DNA of 16,532 nt from JAJKJG01 sp036386395 (GCA_036386395.1 DASVVU010000176.1:1-16532); one strand, 5' to 3'; numbered from the stretch's first letter, positions 1 through 6,213 are shown. Notes: generated from the sequence alone by a model not told the origin. Numbers and translations are program-made.

Positions 1-189
1 CACGAGGAGCCAGGCGCCGATCCCGGACGGCGGCGCCCCGACGAGGGTCGTCAGGATGGCGAGCGCCATGCCGGCCATGCCGTACAGGTTGCCCTGCCGG
101 GAGGTCGTCGGGTGCGACAGGCCCCGAAGGGCCATGATGAAGAGGACGCCGGCGACGAGGTAGAGGATCGAGGAGACGTTCGCGGACAT
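1..189 (-). CDS. pntB: NAD(P) transhydrogenase subunit beta, N-terminal part (cut by window edge)
   Basis: Only the first 63 codons are present; the gene continues beyond base 1. The translation starts MSANVSSILYLVAGVLFIMA and continues with ALRGLSHPTTSRQGN and GMAGMALAILTTLVG. This is the usual start of PntB: two hydrophobic helices (about residues 5-20 and 38-53) joined by a short loop carrying the ALRGLS..T.R.GN motif. In this family PntB supplies most of the proton channel and the NADP(H)-binding domain of the inner-membrane enzyme, which transfers hydride between NADH and NADP+ using the proton gradient. The ATG lies three bases after the stop of pntAB, with GAAGGA and GAGG in the preceding bases as ribosome-binding sequence, so translation is probably coupled. 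Length and C-terminal domain cannot be judged here. Confidence 0.9.
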   Translation of the reverse strand, partial: MSANVSSILYLVAGVLFIMALRGLSHPTTSRQGNLYGMAGMALAILTTLVGAPPSGIGAWLLV

Positions 190-192
190 GCC

Positions 193-630
193 TCAATCCT
201 TCTTGCGGTACATGGCGAGCATGCGCTGCGTGACGAGGAACCCGCCGAAGATGTTCACGCTCGCGAGCACGAGGCCGAGGAAGCCGAAGGTGCGGGCGAG
301 CCCCGTGCCCTGCTCGACGGCCGGCACCCCGACGGCGAGGAGCGCGCCGACGACGATCACGGAGGAGATGGCGTTCGTGACCGACATCAGCGGCGTGTGC
401 AGCGCCGGCGTCACCGACCACACTACGTAGTAGCCGACGAAGATCGCGAGCACGAAGATGGCGAGGCGGAACACCGTCGGATCGACGGCGCCCCCGGTGG
501 TCGCGTGCGCCGCGGCCCCGAGCGCCGCCGATGCCTGGTCGATGTAGACCTCGGCGGCGCCGGCCGCTTCGCGGGCGAGCCGCGCGGCCTCGCCTGCCTG
601 CTTCAGCGCCTGCTCGGAAGAGGTTGCCAT
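193..630 (-). CDS. pntAB: NAD(P) transhydrogenase subunit alpha part 2 (membrane part)
   Basis: This 145-residue protein is the membrane half of the split alpha subunit. Residues 1-50 are Ala/Glu/Gln-rich and probably helical. Three hydrophobic segments follow, at about 53-73, 84-103 and 113-136. The conserved stretch HTPLMSVTNAISSVIVVGAL (residues 78-97), typical of this family, lies at the second helix, and the protein ends in a basic tail, YRKKD. I chose the ATG at 630 because GGAGA lies just upstream and the homologous part begins there; the frame stays open further upstream only as an overlap with the end of pntAA. It sits 17 bases after pntAA and 3 bases before pntB. A three-gene transhydrogenase is typical of alphaproteobacteria such as Rhodospirillum rubrum, whereas enterobacteria have a fused PntA. 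Confidence 0.93.
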   Translation of the reverse strand: MATSSEQALKQAGEAARLAREAAGAAEVYIDQASAALGAAAHATTGGAVDPTVFRLAIFVLAIFVGYYVVWSVTPALHTPLMSVTNAISSVIVVGALLAVGVPAVEQGTGLARTFGFLGLVLASVNIFGGFLVTQRMLAMYRKKD

Positions 631-647
631 GGATCGTCTCCTGTCCG

Positions 648-1787
648 TCAGGCGGCCGGCTGGAAGGCCGGGTGCACCACCGCCCCGTCGCGGGTCAGGC
701 AGGTGGCCTTGACCAGCTCGTCGTCCCACTTCACGGCAAGCCGCTTCTCGGCCTTGTTCACGAGGGTCTCGACGAAGGCGTAGAGGTTGCGGGCGTAGAG
801 GGCCGAGGCCGAGGCGGCGAGGCGCCCCGGCACGTTGAGGTGGCCGACGATGCGGACGCCGTTCGGGGTCGTGACGGTCTCGCCCGCCCGCGCGCCTTCG
901 ACGTTGCCGCCGCGCTCGACGGCAAGGTCGACGATCACCGAGCCCGGCCGCATGGACTCGACCATGGCGGCGGTGACGAGGCGCGGCGCCGGCCGGCCCG
1001 GGATCAGCGCCGTCGTGATGACCACGTCCTGCTTGGCGATATGCGAGGCGGTCAGCGCCGCCTGCTTCTCCCGGTACTCCGGCGACATCTCCTTGGCGTA
1101 GCCGCCGGCGGTCTCGGCCTGGCGGAACTCCTCGTCCTCGACGGCGAGGAACTTGGCGCCGAGGGATTCGACCTGCTCCTTGACGGCGGGCCGCACGTCG
1201 GTCGCGGTCACGACGGCGCCGAGGCGGCGCGCGGTCGCGATCGCCTGGAGGCCCGCGACCCCCACGCCCATGACGAAGAGGCGGGCCGCCGGCACGGTGC
1301 CGGCCGCCGTCATCATCATCGGGAAGGCGCGGCCGTACTCGGCCGCCGCATCGAGGACAGCACGGTAGCCGGCGAGGTTCGCCTGGGACGAGAGCACGTC
1401 CATGACCTGCGCCCGGGTGATGCGCGGCATCAGCTCCATGGCGAAGGCCGAAACGTTCGCCTCGGCCATCGCCCGCACGGCATCCTCGTGGCCGTAGGGG
1501 TCCATGATGCCGATCACGAGGGCGCCGCTCTTCATGGCCATGAGCTCGCCCGTGCCCGGGCGGCGGACCTTCAGGACCACGTCGGCGTCGCGCGCCGCCT
1601 CCGCGGCGCTCTGGGCGATGGTCGCGCCCGCGGCCTCGAACTCGGCGTCGGGGACGCCGGCCTTGCGGCCGGCGCCGGCCTCGATCGCGACCTCGGCGCC
1701 TAAGGACTTGTACTTCTTCACGGTCTCCGGCGTCGCGGCGACGCGCGTCTCGACCGGGTCGGTTTCGGACAGAACCGCGATCCGCAT
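648..1787 (-). CDS. pntAA: NAD(P) transhydrogenase subunit alpha part 1 (NAD(H)-binding)
   Basis: This 379-residue protein is the soluble NAD(H)-binding domain I of proton-translocating transhydrogenase, of the usual length for the split form. It begins MRIAVLSETDPVETRVAATP. PRITRAQ is at residues 121-127, in the R-A-Q segment that contacts the nucleotide. The Rossmann glycine motif GVGVAG is at 174-179, followed by the acidic end of the second strand, ATD with D197. The mobile loop GYAKEMSPEY is at 229-238. These features place it apart from alanine dehydrogenase, its closest relative. The chosen ATG has an AAGGGGG ribosome-binding site about six bases upstream; an upstream extension in the same frame has no such support. 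It is the second gene of the minus-strand operon, 50 bases after the subunit IV-like gene. It probably supplies NADPH for biosynthesis and thiol reduction. Confidence 0.95.
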   Translation of the reverse strand: MRIAVLSETDPVETRVAATPETVKKYKSLGAEVAIEAGAGRKAGVPDAEFEAAGATIAQSAAEAARDADVVLKVRRPGTGELMAMKSGALVIGIMDPYGHEDAVRAMAEANVSAFAMELMPRITRAQVMDVLSSQANLAGYRAVLDAAAEYGRAFPMMMTAAGTVPAARLFVMGVGVAGLQAIATARRLGAVVTATDVRPAVKEQVESLGAKFLAVEDEEFRQAETAGGYAKEMSPEYREKQAALTASHIAKQDVVITTALIPGRPAPRLVTAAMVESMRPGSVIVDLAVERGGNVEGARAGETVTTPNGVRIVGHLNVPGRLAASASALYARNLYAFVETLVNKAEKRLAVKWDDELVKATCLTRDGAVVHPAFQPAA

Positions 1788-1837
1788 CAGGGCCCCCTTG
1801 GGCGTGAATGGGCTTCTTGGGTCGTGGGAAGGCCGCG

Positions 1838-2149
1838 TCAGCCGTAGAAGAGCAGCATCGCGATCATCAGCGCAAGCGCCGCCGCCCCGGGCTTCCACTT
1901 GAGGGACGGGGCGAACAGGCCGATCGCCGCCGCGACGTGGACCGCGATGATGCCGAGGACGGCCGAGAACCAGGCGTGCCGGATGCCGCCGACCGCGAGC
2001 CCCGCGACGCAGCCCAGCGCGAAGAAAACCCCCACCGTCGTGAAGTGGAGGAAGCCCGCGTACATCCGCTCGTGCGCCTCGCCGTCCATGTCGGGGCTGT
2101 AGCCCACGGGACTATAGTGCTCTTGCGGCGCATGCTTCGTGTCGGCCAT
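1838..2149 (-). CDS. aa3-type cytochrome c oxidase subunit IV-like membrane protein
   Basis: This 103-residue protein has a polar N-terminus and the stretch MDGEAHERMYAGFLHFT (residues 21-37). It resembles the bacterial aa3-type cytochrome oxidase subunit IV family (PF07835; consensus roughly MD..EqerTf.gFi.ft). That match is from memory of the family, not a search. Family members are usually short with one helix. Here three hydrophobic segments are visible, at about 36-54, 59-80 and 88-102, so the last two are an extension. The ATG has GGGA/GGATG about seven bases upstream. It is the first gene of the operon leading into pntAA, so the operon promoter should lie in front of it. A role in oxidase assembly or stability is inferred from the family; the link to transhydrogenase is known here only from position. 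Confidence 0.72.
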   Translation of the reverse strand: MADTKHAPQEHYSPVGYSPDMDGEAHERMYAGFLHFTTVGVFFALGCVAGLAVGGIRHAWFSAVLGIIAVHVAAAIGLFAPSLKWKPGAAALALMIAMLLFYG

Positions 2150-2179
2150 CGTGTCATCCCGTCGGCTTGGTTGGACGCG

Positions 2180-2208
2180 CGTTTAGCGCATGCGGCAGAG
2201 CCCCGCAA
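2180..2208 (-). promoter_or_regulatory. Candidate sigma70-type promoter for the subunit IV-like/pnt operon
   Basis: On the minus strand TTGCGG (2208-2203) and TAAACG (2185-2180) are separated by 17 bases. The start point would fall near 2173, about 25 bases before the ATG at 2149. The -35 is reasonable and the -10 matches only in part. In the same divergent gap I find no equally spaced pair for grxD on the plus strand; the nearest -10-like sequence is CTATAG at 2260-2265, without a matching -35. Confidence 0.4.
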
Positions 2209-2321
2209 CGCGCCACAAATGCCGTTTGCCCTTGAAAAGCGGATCGATCATGGGCATCCCTATAGGGACAGCTCGACAGCCCGCGCCGCTTTGGCCGGCG
2301 CCGAACGGAACGAGGCAAGCC

Positions 2322-2654
2322 ATGGATGCCCAAGCGCGCATCGACAGCGAAGTGAAGTCCGAGGACGTGGTGCTCTTCATGAAGGGCACGCCGCAGTTCC
2401 CGATGTGCGGCTTCTCGGGCCAGGTGGTCCAGATCCTCAACTACATCGGCGTGCCGTTCAAAGGCGTGAACGTGCTCGAGGACCAGGAGATCCGCGAGGG
2501 CATCAAGGCCTACTCCAACTGGCCGACGATCCCGCAGCTCTACGTCAAGGGCGAGTTCGTCGGCGGCTGCGACATCACCCGGGAGATGTTCCAGGCCGGA
2601 GAGCTGCAGCAGCTCCTCGCCGAGAAGGGCATCGCGGTGAAGCAGACGGCCTGA
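2322..2654 (+). CDS. grxD: Monothiol glutaredoxin, CGFS type (Grx4 family)
   Basis: This 110-residue single-domain protein has the signature of monothiol glutaredoxins: K21 in MKGTPQFPMCGFSG, the active-site CGFS at 29-32, WPTIPQLYV (67-75) with its cis-proline, and GEFVGGCDI (77-85) of the glutathione-binding region. Such proteins bind a [2Fe-2S] cluster with glutathione as a bridged dimer and hand it to iron-sulfur proteins, often with a BolA partner. Start at 2322 is chosen because GAGG lies six bases upstream and family members begin just before this point; the frame stays open upstream but that part looks non-coding. No bolA gene is adjacent here, unlike in many alphaproteobacteria. It is transcribed alone, divergent from the pnt operon, and ends at a strong terminator. 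Confidence 0.95.
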   Translation: MDAQARIDSEVKSEDVVLFMKGTPQFPMCGFSGQVVQILNYIGVPFKGVNVLEDQEIREGIKAYSNWPTIPQLYVKGEFVGGCDITREMFQAGELQQLLAEKGIAVKQTA

Positions 2655-2675
2655 GCGGCCTTCACATTCGTCATT

Positions 2676-2698
2676 AAGGGCGCTTCGGCGCCCTTTTT
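2676..2698 (+). terminator. Rho-independent terminator of grxD
   Basis: A perfect 8-bp stem, AAGGGCGC (2676-2683) with GCGCCCTT (2688-2695), closes on a stable TTCG tetraloop and continues in T's to 2698. It starts 22 bases after the grxD stop. Read on the other strand it has only two T's after the stem, so it is probably not an efficient terminator for the convergent DUF1272 gene. Confidence 0.92.
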
Positions 2699-2705
2699 CG
2701 TTGAG

Positions 2706-2957
2706 TCACGCCGCCGCGACGCACTCCGGGGGCGCTTTCACGAATCGCTCCGTCGAGGCCGGGTGCTTCGCCAGCATCGCCGGCGGGCGGGTCGGGCGTG
2801 GGACGAGGTTGCCGCCGCAGTTCGGGCAGCGGCCGCCGAAGCGCTCCGTCGCGCATTCCGCGCAGAAGGTGCACTCGTAGGTGCACATCACGGCGTCGGG
2901 CGCGTCCGGCGGCAGGTCCTTGTCGCAGCACTCGCAGTTGGGCTTGAGCACGAGCAT
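2706..2957 (-). CDS. DUF1272 family small cysteine-rich protein
   Basis: This 83-residue protein begins MLVLKPNCECCDKDLPPDAP and has cysteines at 8, 10, 11, 25, 29, 32, 35, 44 and 47 in pairs spaced like metal ligands (C-x2-C in FCAEC and CPNC). This is the layout of DUF1272 (PF06906), a zinc-ribbon-like family without an assigned biochemical role. Zinc binding is inferred from the spacing. The C-terminal part, residues 50-83, is Pro/Ala-rich and probably disordered. The ATG is preceded by GGAG at about seven bases. The gene converges on grxD, with the grxD terminator between them. It appears monocistronic and has a 16-bp palindrome about 65-80 bases upstream. Confidence 0.85.
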   Translation of the reverse strand: MLVLKPNCECCDKDLPPDAPDAVMCTYECTFCAECATERFGGRCPNCGGNLVPRPTRPPAMLAKHPASTERFVKAPPECVAAA

Positions 2958-3020
2958 CGGCGGTCTCCAGGGATCCTGCCCAGCATCGCCCTCGGCCGGC
3001 CGGATCGCAACCGCATAAGA

Positions 3021-3036
3021 TGATGGCCGGCCATCA
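3021..3036. repeat. Perfect 16-bp palindrome upstream of the DUF1272 gene
   Basis: TGATGGCCGGCCATCA is identical to its reverse complement. It lies in the 173-base gap between rplS and the DUF1272 gene, 64 bases before the DUF1272 start. A role as an operator is possible but unproven. The rest of the gap holds the rplS terminator; I saw no well-spaced promoter for the DUF1272 gene. Confidence 0.5.
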
Positions 3037-3083
3037 AGGGGATTGATGCCGCAGCCGCCGCATGCGGACGTAACCCGCCCATG

Positions 3084-3107
3084 AAAAAGGCCGGGAGTCC
3101 CGGCCTT
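3084..3107 (-). terminator. Rho-independent terminator of rplS
   Basis: Read on the minus strand, AAGGCCGGG (3107-3099) pairs with CCCGGCCTT (3095-3087) around a three-base loop. The T run then continues to 3084, giving five T's in all. It lies 23 bases after the rplS stop, in the correct orientation. Confidence 0.9.
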
Positions 3108-3130
3108 CTCGAAACGCCTGTGCCGACAGT

Positions 3131-3538
3131 TTATTCCGCGGCTTCCGCCGCCGGCGTCTCGGTCTTGGCGGCTTGCGGCGCGGCGCGGTCGGTGCGCTCG
3201 GCGATGCGGGCGGACTTGCCGCGGCGGTCGCGCAAATAATAGAGCTTGGCACGGCGGACCTTGCCGCGGCGCACGACCTTGATCGAGTCGATCATCGGCG
3301 AGTAGAGCGGGAACACGCGCTCGACGCCCTCGCCGTAAGAAATCTTGCGGACCGTGAAGCTCTCCTGGAAGCCGGAGCCGGCGCGGGCGATGCAGACGCC
3401 CTCGTAGGCCTGCACGCGGCTGCGCTCGCCTTCCTTGACCTTGACGTTGACGATCAGGGTGTCGCCGGGCTGGAAGTCCGGAATCTCCCGGCCGACTTTG
3501 GCGATCTGCTCCTGGTCGAGCTGCTGGATGATGTTCAT
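3131..3538 (-). CDS. rplS: 50S ribosomal protein L19
   Basis: This 135-residue protein starts MNIIQQLDQEQIAKVGREIP and carries the L19 core: FQPGDTLIVNVKVKEGERSR, QAYEGVCIAR, the segment ending FTVRKISYGEGVERVFPLYS, and the conserved C-terminal core SPMIDSIKVVRRGKVRRAKL followed by YYLRDRRGKSARI. The last 20 or so residues form an Ala/Glu/Thr-rich tail common in alphaproteobacterial L19. L19 sits at the 30S-50S interface of the ribosome. AGGAG lies about seven bases before the ATG. The gene has its own promoter (3621-3649) and terminator (3084-3107), so it seems monocistronic. The usual neighbours of the rpsP-rimM-trmD-rplS cluster are not in this window. The leader of about 75 bases could carry control, but I see no specific structure in it. 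Confidence 0.97.
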   Translation of the reverse strand: MNIIQQLDQEQIAKVGREIPDFQPGDTLIVNVKVKEGERSRVQAYEGVCIARAGSGFQESFTVRKISYGEGVERVFPLYSPMIDSIKVVRRGKVRRAKLYYLRDRRGKSARIAERTDRAAPQAAKTETPAAEAAE

Positions 3539-3620
3539 GTCATGCTCCTGCCGTGGCGCATGGGCGGCTCAGGCGAGGCGCCCTGCGAGGATTTCGGCAT
3601 CCTGTTGTGAATTGCCGGCC

Positions 3621-3649
3621 GCTATACAGGAGAGGCCTGGGCTTGTCGA
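3621..3649 (-). promoter_or_regulatory. Sigma70-type promoter of rplS
   Basis: On the minus strand TCGACA (3649-3644) and TATAGC (3626-3621) are separated by 17 bases. Transcription would begin near 3614, about 75 bases before the rplS ATG. The pair lies in the short gap directly after the stop of the tetR-family gene, giving rplS independent expression. Confidence 0.65.
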
Positions 3650-3662
3650 CCCGAAAAACCCT

Positions 3663-4307
3663 TCAGGACGCGGGCGCGCCCCGCGCCGAGCGGGCCGAGA
3701 GGCCGGCGTCGATGAGGGCCGTGAGGGTGCCGGCGAGGCGGTCGACGAAGGCCTGGTCGAGGGTGAGGTTCAGGGGCGGGCCCGTGAGGTGCTCGGAATC
3801 GCGCACGAAAGCCGAGGGCTGGTTGATGAGCCACACCGTCGTGACCGCGACCTCCTCGGGCGAGGCGTCGGCCGGGAGATAGCGCCGCACGAGGCGCCCG
3901 GCGACCGAAAGAATCGGCAAATTCTCGGTCGCGATGAAGTCCCGGAACACCTTCGTGCCGCTGACGTGCTCCCAGGCGAAGAGGCGGACATAGCGGCTGA
4001 ACTGGTCGCGCTTCGCGAGCGGCACGAGTTGCTGGCGCACAAAGCGGGCGAGCGCCTCCTCCCGTGGAAGCGCGGCTGCGGTCTCTTCGTCGACGAGCGC
4101 GCTCTCCTCGAAGGCCGCGACCGCGCTCCGCAGCACCTCGCGGTAGAGCCCCTCCTTGCCGCCGAAGTGATAGGTGACGGCGGCCTGGTTGGCCTTGGCG
4201 CGCCGGGTGATCTCCCGGATCGAGCCCGCCTCGAAGCCTTTCTCGGCGAAGACGGCGAGCGCCGCCGCAACCAGGGACTGGCGGGTGAGGTCGGAGGGGC
4301 GGGTCAC
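3663..4307 (-). CDS. TetR/AcrR-family transcriptional regulator, CecR-like
   Basis: This 214-residue protein has an N-terminal TetR DNA-binding domain: LTRQSLVAAALAVFAEKGFE (7-26), the helix-turn-helix from about 28 to 49, and AVTYHFGGKEGLYREVL (43-59). The YHFGGKEGLY form and the C-terminal half (about 85-200, with ARFVRQQLVPL and FAWEHVSGTKVF) resemble the CecR/YbiH group (DUF1956-type ligand domain); this is recalled, not searched. It probably represses target genes until a small molecule binds. The start is GTG at 4307: an in-frame TAG lies only four codons upstream, so no longer start exists. No strong ribosome-binding site is visible. It lies 40 bases after the membrane-anchored protein gene on the same strand, so the two probably form an operon. 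The transporter genes that cecR controls in E. coli are absent here. Confidence 0.88.
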   Translation of the reverse strand: MTRPSDLTRQSLVAAALAVFAEKGFEAGSIREITRRAKANQAAVTYHFGGKEGLYREVLRSAVAAFEESALVDEETAAALPREEALARFVRQQLVPLAKRDQFSRYVRLFAWEHVSGTKVFRDFIATENLPILSVAGRLVRRYLPADASPEEVAVTTVWLINQPSAFVRDSEHLTGPPLNLTLDQAFVDRLAGTLTALIDAGLSARSARGAPAS

Positions 4308-4347
4308 TGACGAACTCTACTCTACGCGACGCAACAGGAAATCGGGA

Positions 4348-4914
4348 TCAGGGGAGCTGGTCCCAGAGGCGCTCGCCAAGCGAAGCGACCGTGGTCGCGA
4401 CGGTGCCGCCGACCCGGGCGATGCTCCCCGGGAGCTTCACGCCGAACAGGCGCGGCGATTCCGCCGGCTCCGCCGGCGCGACCTCGGCGGCCGCAACGGC
4501 GAGCGAGGCCGGACGGGGCGGCGGCAGCACGTCAACGCCGCCAACGGCGACGGCGGGGCGGCGGGGCTTCGCCTGAACCGCCTTCGGCTCGGCCTTGGCG
4601 ACAACGACCTGAGGCTTGGATTCGACCACAGGCGCGGACGCCGGAATCGCCGTCTGGACGGCGGCCGGAGCCGCCGCGGGCGCGAGGTCGAAGGAGAGCG
4701 AGAACAGCCGGGCCGGGTCCGTCTGCCGCGGCCAGAGCTGCGCCACCGGGACGGCGGGCGCGGCCCGCTCTGTGACGGCCGGGTGCTCCGCGATCACCTT
4801 CGAAAGCATCAAGGTCGCGACGACAGCCCCGGTAATCGAGATGGCGATCTGCGGCAGCACCGTCCGCCATGCCCGCCTCCGGAACCGGCCCGCGACCCGC
4901 GACAATCGCGCCAT
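4348..4914 (-). CDS. Membrane-anchored Pro/Ala-rich protein, not recognised
   Basis: I do not recognise this 188-residue protein. The N-terminus is strongly basic (MARLSRVAGRFRRRAWR), followed by one hydrophobic segment at about 20-38, which fits an inner-membrane anchor with the N-terminus inside. Residues 45-155 are rich in Ala, Pro and Val with scattered Lys and look disordered. A short C-terminal block, from about RLFGVKLPGSIARVG to GERLWDQLP, may be a conserved end. ATG at 4914 has GGGGAG six bases upstream. It is the first gene of a probable two-gene operon with the TetR-family gene and divergent from the response regulator. No catalytic motif, lipobox or SPOR-like domain is visible. 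The biased composition makes part of the frame look like a generic GC-rich open frame, but start, ribosome-binding site and anchor support a real gene. Confidence 0.65.
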   Translation of the reverse strand: MARLSRVAGRFRRRAWRTVLPQIAISITGAVVATLMLSKVIAEHPAVTERAAPAVPVAQLWPRQTDPARLFSLSFDLAPAAAPAAVQTAIPASAPVVESKPQVVVAKAEPKAVQAKPRRPAVAVGGVDVLPPPRPASLAVAAAEVAPAEPAESPRLFGVKLPGSIARVGGTVATTVASLGERLWDQLP

Positions 4915-4933
4915 GGCTCAATCTCCCCGTGTC

Positions 4934-4964
4934 AAACAGTCGTTCGAATTTCAAACGCTTGTTT
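4934..4964. promoter_or_regulatory. 31-bp imperfect dyad, candidate operator of the TetR-family locus
   Basis: The sequence is symmetric about base 4949: AAACA, CGTT and GAA on the left are matched by TTC, AACG and TGTTT on the right, with 12 of 15 pairs complementary. It overlaps the -10 region of the candidate minus-strand promoter at 4960-4988 and lies 20 bases before the ATG at 4914. Length and position fit an operator for a dimeric repressor such as the TetR-family protein encoded in the same unit. Binding is inferred. Confidence 0.5.
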
Positions 4965-4988
4965 AAGGCGGGATCAAGGCAGATGCAA
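4960..4988 (-). promoter_or_regulatory. Candidate promoter of the anchored protein/tetR unit
   Basis: On the minus strand TTGCAT (4988-4983) and TAAACA (4965-4960) are 17 bases apart. The -35 is good and the -10 is partial. The -10 lies within one half of the 31-bp dyad, so repressor binding there would block polymerase. Confidence 0.35.
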
Positions 4989-5061
4989 GCCGCTCCGCCG
5001 CCCTCCGGCAAAAAGCTTGGCGGGCCAGGAACGAAGCTCGGCGGGAAAGCGTTGCCGTGGC

Positions 5062-5463
5062 ATGCCTGCAAGCTTGAGCAGAACCGCCCAGGACAACACC
5101 ACGCCGACGGTCCTCGTCGTCGACGACGAGGCCCTGGTCCGACTCGTGATCGCGGATTATCTCCGCGACTGCGGCTACCGGGTGTTCGAGGCCGGCGGCC
5201 CCGAGGACGCCGTCTTGATCCTCGACGCCGACCTCAAGATCGACGTGGTGCTGACCGATCTCGAGCTCCCCGGCCGCTCCAGCGGCCTCGAGCTCGCGCG
5301 CTGGATCCGCAAGCGTCATCCCGAGATCAAGGTGATCCTCTCCTCCGGCTTCTACAGCGCCGCGGAACTCGCGGGGGAGCTCTGCGAAGCCGGCCCGCCG
5401 ATCGCGAAACCCTACGACAGCGCCGCCGTCGTGCAGCGCATCCGCGGGCTGATGGCGAACTGA
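5062..5463 (+). CDS. Single-domain response regulator (CheY-like receiver)
   Basis: This 133-residue protein is one receiver domain without an output domain. TVLVVDDEALVRLVIADYL gives the acidic pair D21-D22. The phospho-acceptor is D66 in VVLTDLELPG, the Ser/Thr switch position is in VILSSG (S94 or S95), and K116 lies in PIAKPY. It thus has all residues needed to take phosphate from a histidine kinase, as DivK/CheY-type proteins do. The partner kinase and target are not in the window. The start is uncertain: ATG at 5062 has only a weak purine stretch upstream, and in-frame TTG at 5074 is possible; homology begins near residue 16 in either case. It is divergent from the anchored protein gene and lies 177 bases before atpH. 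No terminator is evident after it. Confidence 0.88.
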   Translation: MPASLSRTAQDNTTPTVLVVDDEALVRLVIADYLRDCGYRVFEAGGPEDAVLILDADLKIDVVLTDLELPGRSSGLELARWIRKRHPEIKVILSSGFYSAAELAGELCEAGPPIAKPYDSAAVVQRIRGLMAN

Positions 5464-5496
5464 CAAACGGCGTTCTCGAAGCCGCTCCGCATCGCC

Positions 5497-5525
5497 TTGC
5501 CTCCCCCTGAGGCCCATGCTAACGC
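5497..5525 (+). promoter_or_regulatory. Candidate promoter for the atp operon
   Basis: TTGCCT (5497-5502) and TAACGC (5520-5525) are separated by 17 bases, about 115 bases before the atpH start. The -35 is fair and the -10 weak. The 177-base gap from 5464 to 5640 must hold the operon promoter unless transcription continues from the response regulator. The remainder of the gap is GC-rich with only short chance palindromes. Confidence 0.3.
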
Positions 5526-5640
5526 ACCCGCGCCTGCGGGGGCGCTCGCTTCCGCGATCGCGAAAAATTCCAATGACCTGACGGGCCGGAAAGCCGCCGC
5601 TCCGGCGCTGCCGTGGCCCGTGAGAGCAAGAGAGAAGCCG

Positions 5641-6213
5641 GTGGCTGAGACAGGTTCGCAAGGCGGGAGCATCGTGTCGGGCGTGGCGGGGCGCTATGCC
5701 TCCGCCCTGTTCGAGCTCGCGCAGGAGAAGCGGGCCGTCGATACGATCGCCCGCGACCTCGACGCCTTCGACGCGATGATCCGCGACAGCGAGGATCTCC
5801 GCCGCCTGATCCGCAGCCCCGTGTTCTCGTCCGAGGAGCAGGAGAAGGCCGTCACGGCGATCCTCAACCGGGCGGGCCTCACGGGGCTCGCCGGCAACTT
5901 CATCCGCCTCGTCGCCTCGAACCGCCGCCTCTTCGCCTTGCCCGACATGATCCGCAGCTTCCGGGCGCTCGTGCGGCAGGCGAAGGGCATCGTCGAGGCC
6001 GAGGTTCGCGTCGCCGAGCCGCCTTCCGACAAGGTGCTCGGCGACATCAAGGCGGCGCTGCGCGAGGTCGCCAAGGCCGAGGTCGATGTCGACGTGAAGG
6101 TCGACCCCGCCCTCATCGGCGGGCTCGTGGTGCGCCTCGGCCATCGCATGGTCGACGCCTCCTTGCGCACCAAGCTCAACGCCATCCGTCTCGCGATGCG
6201 CGAGGCCCGCTAA
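5641..6213 (+). CDS. atpH: F1F0 ATP synthase subunit delta
   Basis: This 190-residue protein is the delta (OSCP-type) subunit, which ties the top of the F1 head to the peripheral stalk. The N-terminal helical domain begins at SGVAGRYASALFELAQEKRA and includes the FSSEEQEKAVTAIL and FIRLVASNRRL helices. The C-terminal part has the AEVDVDVKVDPALIGGLVVR and RLGHRMVDASLRTKLNAIR stretch typical of the family. The GTG at 5641 is chosen because homology begins just after it and an AGAGAAG purine run precedes it. An in-frame extension back to TTG at 5497 is Ala/Pro-rich and looks non-coding. It is the first gene of the F1 operon, 47 bases before atpA. The F0 genes are not here, as is usual in alphaproteobacteria. 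Confidence 0.95.
   Translation: MAETGSQGGSIVSGVAGRYASALFELAQEKRAVDTIARDLDAFDAMIRDSEDLRRLIRSPVFSSEEQEKAVTAILNRAGLTGLAGNFIRLVASNRRLFALPDMIRSFRALVRQAKGIVEAEVRVAEPPSDKVLGDIKAALREVAKAEVDVDVKVDPALIGGLVVRLGHRMVDASLRTKLNAIRLAMREAR

Noticed and set aside
2258..2267. CCCTATAGGG palindrome upstream of grxD as an operator
   Set aside because: Only 10 bases and single; it could equally be a chance -10-like sequence without a matching -35.
3435..4310. Long plus-strand open frame across rplS and the TetR gene
   Set aside because: Biased Arg/Gly/Glu composition with no motif; antisense to two recognised genes and their promoter.
4308..4347. CTCTA direct repeat before the TetR-family GTG start as an operator
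   Set aside because: Two five-base copies in tandem are too short, and the gene probably shares the upstream promoter at 4960-4988.
5527..5562. Small GC hairpin and CGCGATCGCG palindrome upstream of atpH as terminator or riboswitch
   Set aside because: Stem of five pairs without a T run, and a common type of short GC palindrome at this base composition.
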